The position numbers were made by a program, and so were the translations under genes. A DNA stretch of 64,000 nucleotides. Source: Pseudomonas mandelii (lineage in GTDB: Bacteria > Pseudomonadota > Gammaproteobacteria > Pseudomonadales > Pseudomonadaceae). The notes beneath the pieces were generated by a model. The model was not told the DNA's origin and searched no databases. It saw only the letters and a program-made list of their open reading frames with translations. The stretch lies in the NCBI RefSeq assembly GCF_024138395.1, contig NZ_JAMYDU010000004.1:372001-436000 (forward strand). Direction: 5' to 3'. How positions within the stretch are numbered: the stretch's first letter is position 1; each line of letters opens with the position of its first letter. This document shows positions 20,252-29,042 of the stretch, piece after piece.

Positions 20252-21274
20252 TTACCAGAAACGCTGCTGAGTCAAGCGGCTCCACCAGCTCAGCAATACG
20301 CGATCGATCGAACCGCTGGCCGCGATACCGATGCGCTCCTGCAGGCTTTTGCGTTCGGCGTAATGCAAGTGATAGAGCTCGGACTGCTTGGCCCGTTCGG
20401 CAAGGTATTCATCGCTGGTCTTGAGTTCATCCACCAGTTGCTTGTCGAGCGCCGCAACGCCCAGCCAGATTTCCCCGGTGGCCACTTCGTCGATGGCCAG
20501 TTGCGGGCGATAGCGGGAAACGAAGTTCTTGAACAATTGATGGGTGATGTCCAGGTCTTCCTGGAATTTCTCCCGGCCCTTCTCGGTGTTTTCGCCAAAC
20601 ACCGTCAGAGTGCGCTTGTACTCGCCAGCCGTCAGTACTTCGAAGTCGATGTCGTGTTTTTTCAGCAGGCGATTGACGTTGGGCAACTGCGCCACCACGC
20701 CGATCGAGCCGAGGATCGCGAACGGCGCACTGATAATTTTCTCGCCGATGCACGCCATCATGTAGCCGCCACTGGCCGCGACCTTGTCGATGCAGACGGT
20801 CAACGGTACGCCGGCTTCACGAATCCGCGCCAGTTGCGAGGACGCCAAGCCATAGCTGTGGACCATACCGCCGCCGCTTTCGAGGCGCAGCACCACTTCA
20901 TCCTTCGGCGTGGCGAGGGTCAGCAGCGCGGTGATTTCGTGGCGCAGGCTCTCAGTGGCCGACGCCCTGATGTCACCGTCGAAATCCAGCACGAACACCC
21001 GCGGTTTGGCCTCGGGTGTCCTCTTTTGTTTTTTCTCGGTTTTAGCCTGGGACTTGCGCAAGGCCTTGAGCTGATCCTTGTCGAGCAAGGTTTGCTCCAG
21101 GCGTTCACGCAGCCCTTTGTAGAAATCATTGAGCTTGCTGACTTGCAGCTGCCCGGCCGACTTGCGCCGACCTTTGCTGCGCAACGCCGCAAAACTGGCC
21201 AGGACCACCAGAATGGCGATCACCAGAGTCACGGTCTTGGCCAGAAAAATGGCGTACTCGAACAAAAGCTCCAC
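20252..21274 (-). CDS. sohB: SohB, inner-membrane serine protease (SppA family, S49)
   Basis: 340-aa S49-family peptidase. It has an N-terminal membrane anchor (about residues 6-30), a SohB N-terminal region, then the protease domain with nucleophile Ser168 in KVAASGGYMMA and general-base Lys220 in GEYKRTL, the Ser/Lys dyad of the family. E. coli SohB is 349 aa. The start is a GTG at 21274 because GAAGGAGTCCCT lies just before it; longer in-frame starts exist but lack such a site. It is transcribed alone toward the shared terminator. Confidence 0.9.
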   Translation of the reverse strand: MELLFEYAIFLAKTVTLVIAILVVLASFAALRSKGRRKSAGQLQVSKLNDFYKGLRERLEQTLLDKDQLKALRKSQAKTEKKQKRTPEAKPRVFVLDFDGDIRASATESLRHEITALLTLATPKDEVVLRLESGGGMVHSYGLASSQLARIREAGVPLTVCIDKVAASGGYMMACIGEKIISAPFAILGSIGVVAQLPNVNRLLKKHDIDFEVLTAGEYKRTLTVFGENTEKGREKFQEDLDITHQLFKNFVSRYRPQLAIDEVATGEIWLGVAALDKQLVDELKTSDEYLAERAKQSELYHLHYAERKSLQERIGIAASGSIDRVLLSWWSRLTQQRFW

Positions 21275-21476
21275 AGGGACTCCTTCAATCAATGCACGGG
21301 TTAAACACGCGCGGGATACCTCCAGCATACCCATCCGCCGGCTCGACGACCAGCCGTGAAACCTCTGGCAACAGGCCTGTAACGGGCATTTCAAACAAGC
21401 GTATGTTTTTTCATTGACAGCTCACCGCCATCCTCATAACCTCGCCAAACCTTCAACGTACCGGGATGACGCGGAC

Positions 21477-22187
21477 GTGGGCAGCATCTACTTGATTCGA
21501 CATGGCCAGGCCTCCTTTGGTGCAGACGACTACGACGTCCTGTCGCCGACCGGTATCCGTCAGGCAGAACTCCTCGGCCAGCACCTGGCCGAACTCGGTG
21601 TCAGCTTCGATCGCTGCCTGTCGGGCGACCTGCGCCGCCAGCAACACACCGCCAACAGCGCGCTGGAACAATTCGCCGCCGTCGGGGTGCCGGTGCCGGT
21701 GCTGGAAATCGATTCCGCCTTCAACGAATTCGATGCCGACGCGGTGATCCGTGCCCTGCTGCCGGCCATGTTGGATGACGAACCCCAAGCGCTGGATATC
21801 CTGCGCAACGCCGCACAAAACCGTGCCGAGTTCCAACGCATCTTTGCCTTGATCATCGAGCGCTGGCTTGCCGGCACCTACGACACACCGGGCCTGGAGA
21901 GCTGGCTGGGTTTCGTCGAGCGGGTGCAGGCCGGTCTGCACCGATTGCTCGAACACGCCGACAATACCCAGAAAATCGCCGTGTTCACCTCCGGCGGCAC
22001 CATCACTGCCCTGCTCCACCTCATTACGCAAATGCCCGCAAAGCAGGCCTTTGAACTGAATTGGCAAATCGTCAACACCTCGCTCAACCTGCTTAAGTTT
22101 CGCGGTCGCGAGGTGGCCCTGGCTTCCTTCAACAGTCATGCACACCTGCAACTGCTGAAGGCCCCGGAACTCATCACGTTTCGCTGA
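21477..22187 (+). CDS. Histidine phosphatase family protein (phosphoglycerate-mutase-like)
   Basis: 236-aa member of histidine phosphatase branch 1. The catalytic motif YLIRHGQAS lies at residues 5-13, an arginine in SGDLRRQQHTA near 50, and a second catalytic histidine is expected in the C-terminal half; the expected position holds FTSGGTITALLH, so the usual GH is not obvious there. The substrate is unknown. The GTG at 21477 is chosen since the family begins MGSIYLIRHG; a TTG at 21414 would add unrelated residues. An SCP2-like gene follows in the same direction. Confidence 0.8.
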   Translation: MGSIYLIRHGQASFGADDYDVLSPTGIRQAELLGQHLAELGVSFDRCLSGDLRRQQHTANSALEQFAAVGVPVPVLEIDSAFNEFDADAVIRALLPAMLDDEPQALDILRNAAQNRAEFQRIFALIIERWLAGTYDTPGLESWLGFVERVQAGLHRLLEHADNTQKIAVFTSGGTITALLHLITQMPAKQAFELNWQIVNTSLNLLKFRGREVALASFNSHAHLQLLKAPELITFR

Positions 22188-22251
22188 GTCCGGACTATTG
22201 TGACCCTGGCTGTAATCACCCAGCTCTTATTACCCAAGAAAGGATCGAACC

Positions 22252-22566
22252 ATGACCTCCGTAGCTGATGCCGTACAAGCAATGAAAGCCAAGTTCAACC
22301 CAGCCGCTGCTGCCGGTCTGGACCTGGTATTCGGTTTCCGCATCGACGACACCAAGAACTTCTCGCTGATCGTCAAAGACGGCACCTGCGAACTGCAAGA
22401 AGGCGAGAACCCGGACGCCCAGGTCACTCTGGTAATGGACGGCGAAACGCTGGAAGGCATCGTCGACGGTTCGACCGACGGCATGCAAGCGTTCATGGGC
22501 GGCAAACTGCGCGCTGAAGGCGACATGATGCTGGCCATGAAACTGTCCGAGCTGTTCCCGGCCTAA
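22252..22566 (+). CDS. SCP2 sterol-carrier-like small protein
   Basis: 104-aa protein with the SCP2 lipid-binding fold (FRIDDTKNFSLIVKDGTCEL, then GEN PDAQVTLVMDGETLEGIV and the ending GDMMLAMKLSELF). Bacterial members probably bind acyl chains, but the ligand is unknown. The ATG follows AAGAAAGGATCGAACC, a strong site. It is 64 bp downstream of the histidine phosphatase gene and probably expressed with it or from its own promoter; a terminator follows. Confidence 0.88.
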   Translation: MTSVADAVQAMKAKFNPAAAAGLDLVFGFRIDDTKNFSLIVKDGTCELQEGENPDAQVTLVMDGETLEGIVDGSTDGMQAFMGGKLRAEGDMMLAMKLSELFPA

Positions 22567-22605
22567 GCGCGCCGCTCCCGTCTTTCGGGAGCACGTCTGA
22601 CTGCA

Positions 22606-22643
22606 AACGAATCCCGCCCCTTGTGGCGGGATTCGTTTTTTTT
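22606..22643 (+). terminator. Rho-independent terminator after SCP2-like gene
   Basis: Stem CGAATCCCGCC...GGCGGGATTCG with a run of eight T at the 3' side. A smaller hairpin GCTCCCGTCTTTCGGGAGC lies just before it. Confidence 0.88.
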
Positions 22644-22760
22644 CGCCCTCGGAAAACGGCTATCTGCGAATTTGCCGACTATATTCCTTCTGGCCGCATG
22701 CGTCAGACATCGGCTGATTGCCCTCGCTTCTTTTTTGAAGACTTTGTGGAGAGCACTGCC

Positions 22761-24719
22761 ATGAGTCCACCTGACGAGCACAACGACTTCAGTCGTCGCC
22801 GTGTATTGCAAGGTCTTTCGGCAGGCGCCGTCGGTGCCTGGGTCAGCCCACTATTCGCAGGGAGTAAAACCATGCCCGATGCCCCGGCCGATCTGATTCT
22901 GTACAACGGACGCCTGCACACCGTCGACCGCAAGAAACCCCAGGCCAGTGCCGTCGCGATCAAGGACGGGCGCTTTGTGGTGGTTGGCAGCGATGCCCAG
23001 GCCATGGCGCTGCAAGGTCCTGGCAGCCAGATCATCGACCTGCATGGCCGCACGGTGATTCCCGGTCTCAACGACTCTCATCTGCACTTGATCCGTGGCG
23101 GCCTGAATTACAATCTCGAACTGCGCTGGGAAGGCGTGCCGTCCCTCGCCGATGCCTTGCGCATGCTCAAGGATCAGGCCGATCGCACGCCGACGCCGCA
23201 ATGGGTGCGGGTGGTCGGTGGCTGGAACGAATTCCAGTTTGCCGAGAAGCGCCTGCCGACGATTGAAGAACTGAACAAGGCCGCGCCGGACACCCCGGTG
23301 TTCGTCCTGCATCTCTATGATCGCGCCCTGCTCAATCGCGCGGCGTTGAAAGTGGTCGGTTATACCCGCGACACGCCAAACCCGCCGGGCGGCGAAATCC
23401 AGCGCGATGCCAATGGCGACCCCACGGGCATGCTGATCGCCCGACCCAATGCGATGATCCTCTACTCGACCCTGGCCAAGGGACCGAAGCTGCCGTTGGA
23501 ATACCAAGTCAACTCGACCCGCCAGTTCATGCGCGAACTCAATCGGCTGGGCGTCACCAGCGCCATCGATGCCGGCGGCGGTTATCAGAATTATCCGGAC
23601 GATTATCAAGTCATCCAGCAACTGGCCAAAGACCAACAGCTCACGGTGCGCATTGCCTACAACCTGTTCACCCAAAAACCCAAGGAAGAGTTGGCCGATT
23701 TCAAAAACTGGACCAGCAACTCCCATTACGGTCAGGGCGATGACTTCCTGCGGCACAACGGCGCCGGGGAAATGCTGGTGTTCTCGGCAGCGGATTTCGA
23801 AGACTTCCTCGAACCCCGCCCCGACCTGCCGCAAACCATGGAGCAGGAGCTGGAGCCCGTGGTCCGGCATCTGGTGGAACAGCGCTGGCCCTTCCGCCTG
23901 CACGCCACCTACAACGAATCCATCAGCCGCATGCTCGACGTGTTCGAGAAGGTCAACCGGGATATGCCGTTCGACGGCTTGCCGTGGTTCTTCGATCACG
24001 CCGAAACCATCAGCCCACGCAACATTGAACGGGTCAAAGCCCTCGGTGGCGGCATCGCCATCCAGGATCGCATGGCGTTTCAAGGCGAATATTTCGTCGA
24101 CCGTTACGGCGCGAAAGCAGCCGAGGCGACACCCCCGATCGCGCGCATGCTCGCCGAGGGTGTGCCGGTCGGCGCCGGCACCGATGCCACGCGCGTGTCC
24201 AGCTACAACCCCTGGACCTCGATGTACTGGCTGGTCAGCGGCCGCACCGTCGGCGGACTGGCGCTGTACCCGCAAGGTTTGAGCCGCGATACGGCGCTGG
24301 AACTGTTTACCCACGGCAGCGCCTGGTTTTCCTCCGAACAAGGCAAGAAAGGCCAGATCAAGGTCGGGCAACTGGCAGACCTGATTGCACTGTCCGCGGA
24401 CTACTTTCACATCGAAGACGAAGCGATCAAATGGATCGAATCGGTGCTGACCATTGTCGACGGCAAGATCGTCCACGGCAGCGTCGAGTTCGAAAAACTG
24501 GGGCCACCGCCCATCCCGGTGGTACCTGAGTGGTCGCCGGTGGTGAATGTACCGGGGCACTGGAAACCCCTGGCGCCGCTGACCGCGCAAGTGCACCAGT
24601 GCGTGGGAGCTTGCGCGGTGCATGCCCACAGCCATGAGCGGGCGCGGTTGTCGTCAGCGCCGGTCAGTGACTTTCAAGGGTTCTGGGGGGCGTTTGGCTG
24701 TTCGTGTTTTGCGTTTTGA
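22761..24719 (+). CDS. Tat-exported amidohydrolase (YtcJ-like, amidohydrolase 3)
   Basis: 652-aa metal-dependent hydrolase. The N-terminus has a twin-arginine signal (SRRRVLQGL near residues 11-19, hydrophobic to about 36), so export to the periplasm in folded form is expected. Metal-binding landmarks are NDSHLHLIRGG near 106-116, FDHAETIS near 413 and AGTDATRVSSYNPW near 475. The ATG at 22761 is the one that begins with the Tat signal. The C-terminal about 45 residues after the catalytic domain are rich in Cys and His (VHQCVGACAVHAHSH, ending GCSCFAF), which is unusual. The substrate is not assignable. It is transcribed alone. Confidence 0.85.
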   Translation: MSPPDEHNDFSRRRVLQGLSAGAVGAWVSPLFAGSKTMPDAPADLILYNGRLHTVDRKKPQASAVAIKDGRFVVVGSDAQAMALQGPGSQIIDLHGRTVIPGLNDSHLHLIRGGLNYNLELRWEGVPSLADALRMLKDQADRTPTPQWVRVVGGWNEFQFAEKRLPTIEELNKAAPDTPVFVLHLYDRALLNRAALKVVGYTRDTPNPPGGEIQRDANGDPTGMLIARPNAMILYSTLAKGPKLPLEYQVNSTRQFMRELNRLGVTSAIDAGGGYQNYPDDYQVIQQLAKDQQLTVRIAYNLFTQKPKEELADFKNWTSNSHYGQGDDFLRHNGAGEMLVFSAADFEDFLEPRPDLPQTMEQELEPVVRHLVEQRWPFRLHATYNESISRMLDVFEKVNRDMPFDGLPWFFDHAETISPRNIERVKALGGGIAIQDRMAFQGEYFVDRYGAKAAEATPPIARMLAEGVPVGAGTDATRVSSYNPWTSMYWLVSGRTVGGLALYPQGLSRDTALELFTHGSAWFSSEQGKKGQIKVGQLADLIALSADYFHIEDEAIKWIESVLTIVDGKIVHGSVEFEKLGPPPIPVVPEWSPVVNVPGHWKPLAPLTAQVHQCVGACAVHAHSHERARLSSAPVSDFQGFWGAFGCSCFAF

Positions 24720-24779
24720 TTGGAGTTTTTGGGCGCCGAGGAAGGCGCCTCTCTGAGTCAAACGAGTAAACCGCTTTTC

Positions 24780-24845
24780 GTAGGAGCCAGGCTTGCCGGC
24801 GAAGGCGCTCTCAAGGACGCCTTCGCCGGCAAGCCTGGCTCCTAC
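24780..24845. repeat. Compact REP palindrome upstream of the hoxX-like gene
   Basis: Arms GTAGGAGCCAGGCTTGCCGG and CCGGCAAGCCTGGCTCCTAC are exact inverted complements with only a short loop; a near-perfect hairpin of the main REP family. The remaining intergenic DNA (to 25002) holds no other gene. Confidence 0.9.
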
Positions 24846-25002
24846 ATGTCTGACTTTGCCCTTAACTGAAACACCCTCTGACACAAGCTTGATCTCGATC
24901 AGTTGTTCCCCTCCGCACAATCACTACTATCGCGCTTCCATCGAAGGCCACGGACGGCTCATTGGGAGCCTGCGGCCCAAAATTCTCAAGGAAGAGCCAA
25001 TC

Positions 25003-26721
25003 ATGCGGTCATTGAAAATCATTCTGCTGGCGTCAGCATTCAACGGCCTGACCCAACGGGCCTGGCTGGATTTGCGTCAAGCCGGTCACTCGCCCAGCGT
25101 GGTGCTGTTCACCGAGGCAGACGCGGTGTGTGAGCAAATCGAACACTCCGGTGCCGATCTGGTGATCTGCCCATTCCTCAAGGACCGGGTACCGCAACAG
25201 TTGTGGAGCAACCGCCAGCGTCCCGTGGTAATCATTCATCCGGGCATTGTCGGCGCCCGTGGCGCCAATGCGCTGGACTGGGCCATTACCCGTGAACTCA
25301 GCCGCTGGGGCGTGACCGCGTTGCAAGCAGTCGAGGAAATGGACGCCGGGCCGGTCTGGGCCACCTGTGAATTCAACCTCCCCCAGGACCTGCGCAAATC
25401 CGATTTGTACAACGGGCGCGTCAGCGATGCGGCGATCTCCTGCATCCGCGAAGTCGTGGAAAAATTCATCGCCGGGTTCGTACCTGTGCCCTTGGATTAC
25501 AGCCAACGCCATGTGATTGGCCGCTTGCAACCGAACATGAAACAAGCCGACCGGTCGTTCAGCTGGCACGATAGCTCGCGCTTCATCAAACGCTGCATCG
25601 ACGCTGCCGACGGCCAGCCCGGCGTATTGGCGAGCCTGGCTGGCGGTCAGTATTACCTGTACGACGCTCACCTGGATTCGCGCAGCGGCACGCCGGGGGA
25701 GATTCTCGCGGTGCATGATGATGCGGTGCTGGTGTCGACCGGCGATACCAGCCTGTGGATCGGCTCGCTGCGACACAAACCCCAGTCCGGTGAAGAAACC
25801 TTCAAACGCCCGGCCCGGCATGTGCTCGCTGAACAGCTGGCGCAAGTGCCGACCCTCGATTGGTCGATCGCCTCCCAGCCCTTCAACAATGAGTCCTATC
25901 AACCGATCCGCTATCGCGAATCAGGCCACGTCGGCGAGCTGATCTTCGAATTTTACAACGGCGCGATGAGCACCGAACAATGCCAGCGATTGGTGGAGGC
26001 CCTGCGCTGGGCCAAGTCCCGGGATACACAAGTGCTGCTGATCAAGGGTGGGCGCGGCAGTTTCTCCAACGGCGTGCACCTCAACGTGATCCAGGCCGCA
26101 GCGGTTCCGGGGCTGGAAGCCTGGGCCAATATTCAGGCCATCGATGACGTCTGCCAGGAACTGCTCAGCGCTCGGCAACTGGTGATCAGCGGCTTGACCG
26201 GCAATGCCGGAGCCGGTGGTGTGATGCTAGCGCTGGCGGCCGACATCGTCTTCGCCCGGTCCGACATTGTGCTCAATCCTCATTACAAAACCATGGGCCT
26301 GTACGGCTCCGAGTACTGGACCTACAGCCTGCCCCGCGCTGTCGGCCAGGCAATGGCGGAAAAACTCACGGAAGATTGCCTGCCGATCAATGCCACCCAG
26401 GCGTTGCAACTAGGCATGGTCCAGGAAATCGGCCCACGCTGTCCCGACGAGTTTGGCCTGTGGTTGTTGCAGCGGGCCAACGGTGCGTTGAGTGATCCGG
26501 CGTATCAGGCGATACGTGAGCGTAAAAGCCAGCTCGATACTCAACTGATGCAGCATTGTCGCAATGCCGAGCTGGAAGAGATGCAGCTGGACATGGTGCA
26601 GAACCGCAAACAGTTTGCCGAGAAATGCCGAAATTTTGTGTTCAAGCGCAAGGCGTGTGGCACGCCTCAGCGGTTAGTGGTGGAATGGGCGGTGGTGAAG
26701 GAGGTTGCATTGGCCGAATGA
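25003..26721 (+). CDS. hoxX: HoxX-like protein (formyltransferase-enoyl-CoA hydratase fusion)
   Basis: 572-aa two-domain protein. Residues about 1-260 form a formyl-transferase-like domain with the HoxX motif IIHPGIVGARG (His79) and ALDWAITRELSRWG. Residues about 275-520 form a crotonase-like domain with GRGSFSNGVHLNVIQAA, LTGNAGAGGVMLALAAD and NPHYKTMGLYGSEYWTY, which are strongly conserved in HoxX. In [NiFe]-hydrogenase systems HoxX makes CO for the active site from a formyl donor via formyl-CoA under air. No hydrogenase or hyp genes occur in this window, so its role here is open. The ATG at 25003 follows AAGGAAGAGCC; longer in-frame starts run into the REP hairpin. Neighbours give no functional hint. 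Confidence 0.88.
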   Translation: MRSLKIILLASAFNGLTQRAWLDLRQAGHSPSVVLFTEADAVCEQIEHSGADLVICPFLKDRVPQQLWSNRQRPVVIIHPGIVGARGANALDWAITRELSRWGVTALQAVEEMDAGPVWATCEFNLPQDLRKSDLYNGRVSDAAISCIREVVEKFIAGFVPVPLDYSQRHVIGRLQPNMKQADRSFSWHDSSRFIKRCIDAADGQPGVLASLAGGQYYLYDAHLDSRSGTPGEILAVHDDAVLVSTGDTSLWIGSLRHKPQSGEETFKRPARHVLAEQLAQVPTLDWSIASQPFNNESYQPIRYRESGHVGELIFEFYNGAMSTEQCQRLVEALRWAKSRDTQVLLIKGGRGSFSNGVHLNVIQAAAVPGLEAWANIQAIDDVCQELLSARQLVISGLTGNAGAGGVMLALAADIVFARSDIVLNPHYKTMGLYGSEYWTYSLPRAVGQAMAEKLTEDCLPINATQALQLGMVQEIGPRCPDEFGLWLLQRANGALSDPAYQAIRERKSQLDTQLMQHCRNAELEEMQLDMVQNRKQFAEKCRNFVFKRKACGTPQRLVVEWAVVKEVALAE

Positions 26722-26734
26722 TCGGTAGCGCCTG

Positions 26735-26839
26735 CAAAAGATCGCAGCCTGCGGCAGCTCCTACATTGGAATCGCGCATGCCGTGGAATATCGGGCGAAC
26801 ACAAATCCTGTAGGAGCTGCCGAAGGCTGCGATCTTTTG
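26735..26839. repeat. Inverted repeat, AAAAGATCGCAGCC family
   Basis: Arms AAAAGATCGCAGCCTGCGGC and GAAGGCTGCGATCTTTTG pair with a few mismatches, with inner arms GCAGCTCCTAC/GTAGGAGCTGC. A second copy is at 30141-30260. It lies between hoxX and the LysR gene. Confidence 0.85.
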
Positions 26840-26922
26840 ATCTTTGCTTTACCCCGCCAACTCGGCTATCCGCCGGCCATGGCTGCTCTTACAATGCCCG
26901 CACCTCCCACATCGGCCAGCCC

Positions 26923-27786
26923 ATGGACATCGATCTCGCCCGCACTTTTCTGGAAATCGTCCGCCACGGCAGCCTGGCCGCGGCGGCTGAAAAGCTGCAC
27001 GTCACCCAGACCGCGATTACCGCACGCGTGCAGAAGCTCGAAAGTCAGCTCGGCAGCACGCTGTTCGTGCGCAACCGTGCCGGTGCGCGTCTGACGCCGA
27101 ACGGCGAGGCCTTCGTGGTGTACGCCAATCAACTGGTGCAGACCTGGGAAGCAGCGCGCCGGGACTTGCCGCTGCCCGAGGGCTATCGCGATGTGCTGCA
27201 CATCGGTGGCGAGGTCAGTCTGTGCAACCCGTTGATGCTCAGCTGGGCCGGCGAACTGCGCGAGAAAATTCCCAGCCACGCCTTGCGCATGGAAATCCGC
27301 GATGGCGAAAACCTGCTCCGCCAACTGGAGCTGGGGGTGCTGGATGCGGCGCTGGTCTATCAGCCCGAGTACTGGCCGCGCCTGCAAGTGGAGCAGGTGC
27401 TGGAAGAAAAGCTCATCCTGGTGCGCCTGGCCGGACAGCCCGATCCTTACGTGTATATCGACTGGGGCCCGGACTTTCGTCGTCAGCACGATGCCGCGTT
27501 GCCGGAAAAGGCCAAGGCCGCCTTGAGCTTCAACCTCGGACCACTCGCCTTGCAGTACATTCTGGAAAACGGCGGCAGCGGCTATTTTCGCACCCGCGTG
27601 GTCCAGAGCTATCTGGAAAGCGGCGTGCTGGAGCCAGTGCCCAAAGCCCCGGAGTTCAGCTACCCGACCTACCTGGTTTACTCCCGGGACCGCGACTCGG
27701 CGACCCTGCAACGAGCCTTCGACTTGCTGCGCGAAGTGATCAAGACGGACGACGACTGGTCCCAGCGCTGGAACCCCTTGACCTGA
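26923..27786 (+). CDS. LysR-family transcriptional regulator
   Basis: 287-aa LysR regulator. The winged helix-turn-helix is at residues 2-60 (FLEIVRHGSLAAAAEKLHVT, QTAITARVQKLE) and the effector-binding domain at about 85-285. The ATG at 26923 matches the MDIDLARTFLEIV start usual for this subgroup. Both effector and target are unknown. It is codirectional with, and 110 bp before, the hydroxylase/SMP-30 pair, and it follows hoxX across a repeat, so either side could be its target. Confidence 0.9.
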   Translation: MDIDLARTFLEIVRHGSLAAAAEKLHVTQTAITARVQKLESQLGSTLFVRNRAGARLTPNGEAFVVYANQLVQTWEAARRDLPLPEGYRDVLHIGGEVSLCNPLMLSWAGELREKIPSHALRMEIRDGENLLRQLELGVLDAALVYQPEYWPRLQVEQVLEEKLILVRLAGQPDPYVYIDWGPDFRRQHDAALPEKAKAALSFNLGPLALQYILENGGSGYFRTRVVQSYLESGVLEPVPKAPEFSYPTYLVYSRDRDSATLQRAFDLLREVIKTDDDWSQRWNPLT

Positions 27787-27896
27787 CGCCAGGCGTCTTG
27801 CACCGGAGCATGGCGCATGTGGCCTCAAGGTTGGGCCAGCCTCTGCGGCGGGATCGACTAATCTGCTGGTTATAACAATAACCATAGGTGAACGCA

Positions 27897-29042
27897 GTGA
27901 GGCAGACCACCGAAGCATTCCGCGCGCGCTACCGTGCCGATATTCATCCGCTCTACAACCCTTGGCTGCATGGCGCCTTTGTGTTGCTGTTCGGTTTGCT
28001 GGCCATCGGCGCGTTCTGGAGCACCGTGCATCAGGTACACCCGCTGGAATGGCTGGCGGTGCCGCTGACCCTGTTGTTCTTCAACTTCGGTGTCTACGTC
28101 GTGCATCGGCATCTGGGGCACCACAAAAAGCGCTTGGCGCGAATGTTCTACGCCCGTCACGCCGGTGACCATCACAGCTTTTTCACCCCCGGCCATATGA
28201 CCTACGACAGTGCCCGCGACTGGCGGGTGATTCTGTTTCCGGCCTGGCTGATTGTGTTGCATACCTTCGTCATCACCGCGCCCGCGTGGTGGCTGCTGGC
28301 TCAGCTCAACGGCAACGTCGCGGGGCTGTTCGGCGGCTGCATGGTCCTCGGTTACCTGACCTATGAAGTGTTCCACGCTTGCGAACATCTACCACCCGGC
28401 AACCCGCTGACGCGTCTGCCCTGGATTCGCCAGATGCGCCGTCTGCACGCACTGCACCATCGCCGCGAGCTGATGCAGGAGCGCAATTTCAATATCGTGT
28501 TTCCACTGATGGACTACCTGTTCGGCACCCTGTACTGGGAACCGGAGCAAGTACCTCCGCACCTGATGAGAGCGCCTATGACCCGCCTGCAGCACGTAGT
28601 CGACATCGCTGGAAATCCGATCGCCGTGCTCGCCTACGCCAGCACCGCGACCCGTTGGCCGGAGTGGCATCCGTCCTCCCTCAAGGTCGATGGCCAGAGC
28701 GGCCCGTTATATGCGGGGGCGCGGTTCGAGGAAGACATTCGGGCCGGTGGGCGTGAGGGTCATTTGAGTTGGGAGGTCGACGAATACTTGCCCGGTCGCC
28801 GCTGGTGCGCTCGGGCCCAAGGCGATCATGGGCTGTCATTGGTGGTGACTTACGAGTGTGAGGCAGAGGGCGATGGCACGCGGTTTGTCCGCACCCTGGA
28901 GTATTGCTTCAGCGGTGTGCTGATGCGCATCGCCAATCGATTGTTACTCAAGCGGCGCATCGAGCGTGAATCGGCGCAATCGATGCTGGCGTTACGCGAG
29001 ATGGCGCAAAAACATCTGGCACTGACAGGAGTCACCGTGTGA
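27897..29042 (+). CDS. Fatty acid hydroxylase/sterol desaturase-type membrane protein fused to SRPBCC-like domain
   Basis: 381 aa. The N-terminal about 225 residues have the di-iron histidine boxes of the sterol desaturase/hydroxylase superfamily (HRHLGHH, RHAGDHHSF, FHACEH, LHALHH) and about four membrane segments. The C-terminal about 150 residues form a soluble domain of SRPBCC/polyketide-cyclase type (YAGARFEEDIRAGGREGHLS, VVTYECEAEGDGTRFVRTLE). The GTG at 27897 has AGGTGAACGCA upstream and is preferred to the GTG at 27888, which lacks a site. Its stop overlaps the next gene's start (GTGTGA), so the two are coupled. The lipid substrate is unknown; the fusion suggests that the soluble domain holds the hydrophobic substrate or product. 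Confidence 0.82.
   Translation: MRQTTEAFRARYRADIHPLYNPWLHGAFVLLFGLLAIGAFWSTVHQVHPLEWLAVPLTLLFFNFGVYVVHRHLGHHKKRLARMFYARHAGDHHSFFTPGHMTYDSARDWRVILFPAWLIVLHTFVITAPAWWLLAQLNGNVAGLFGGCMVLGYLTYEVFHACEHLPPGNPLTRLPWIRQMRRLHALHHRRELMQERNFNIVFPLMDYLFGTLYWEPEQVPPHLMRAPMTRLQHVVDIAGNPIAVLAYASTATRWPEWHPSSLKVDGQSGPLYAGARFEEDIRAGGREGHLSWEVDEYLPGRRWCARAQGDHGLSLVVTYECEAEGDGTRFVRTLEYCFSGVLMRIANRLLLKRRIERESAQSMLALREMAQKHLALTGVTV

Noticed and set aside
25003..26721. hoxX-like gene as methionyl-tRNA formyltransferase or ArnA
   Set aside because: The C-terminal half is a crotonase domain with HoxX-specific text, and the formyl-transferase half has the HPG type motif, so neither alternative fits.
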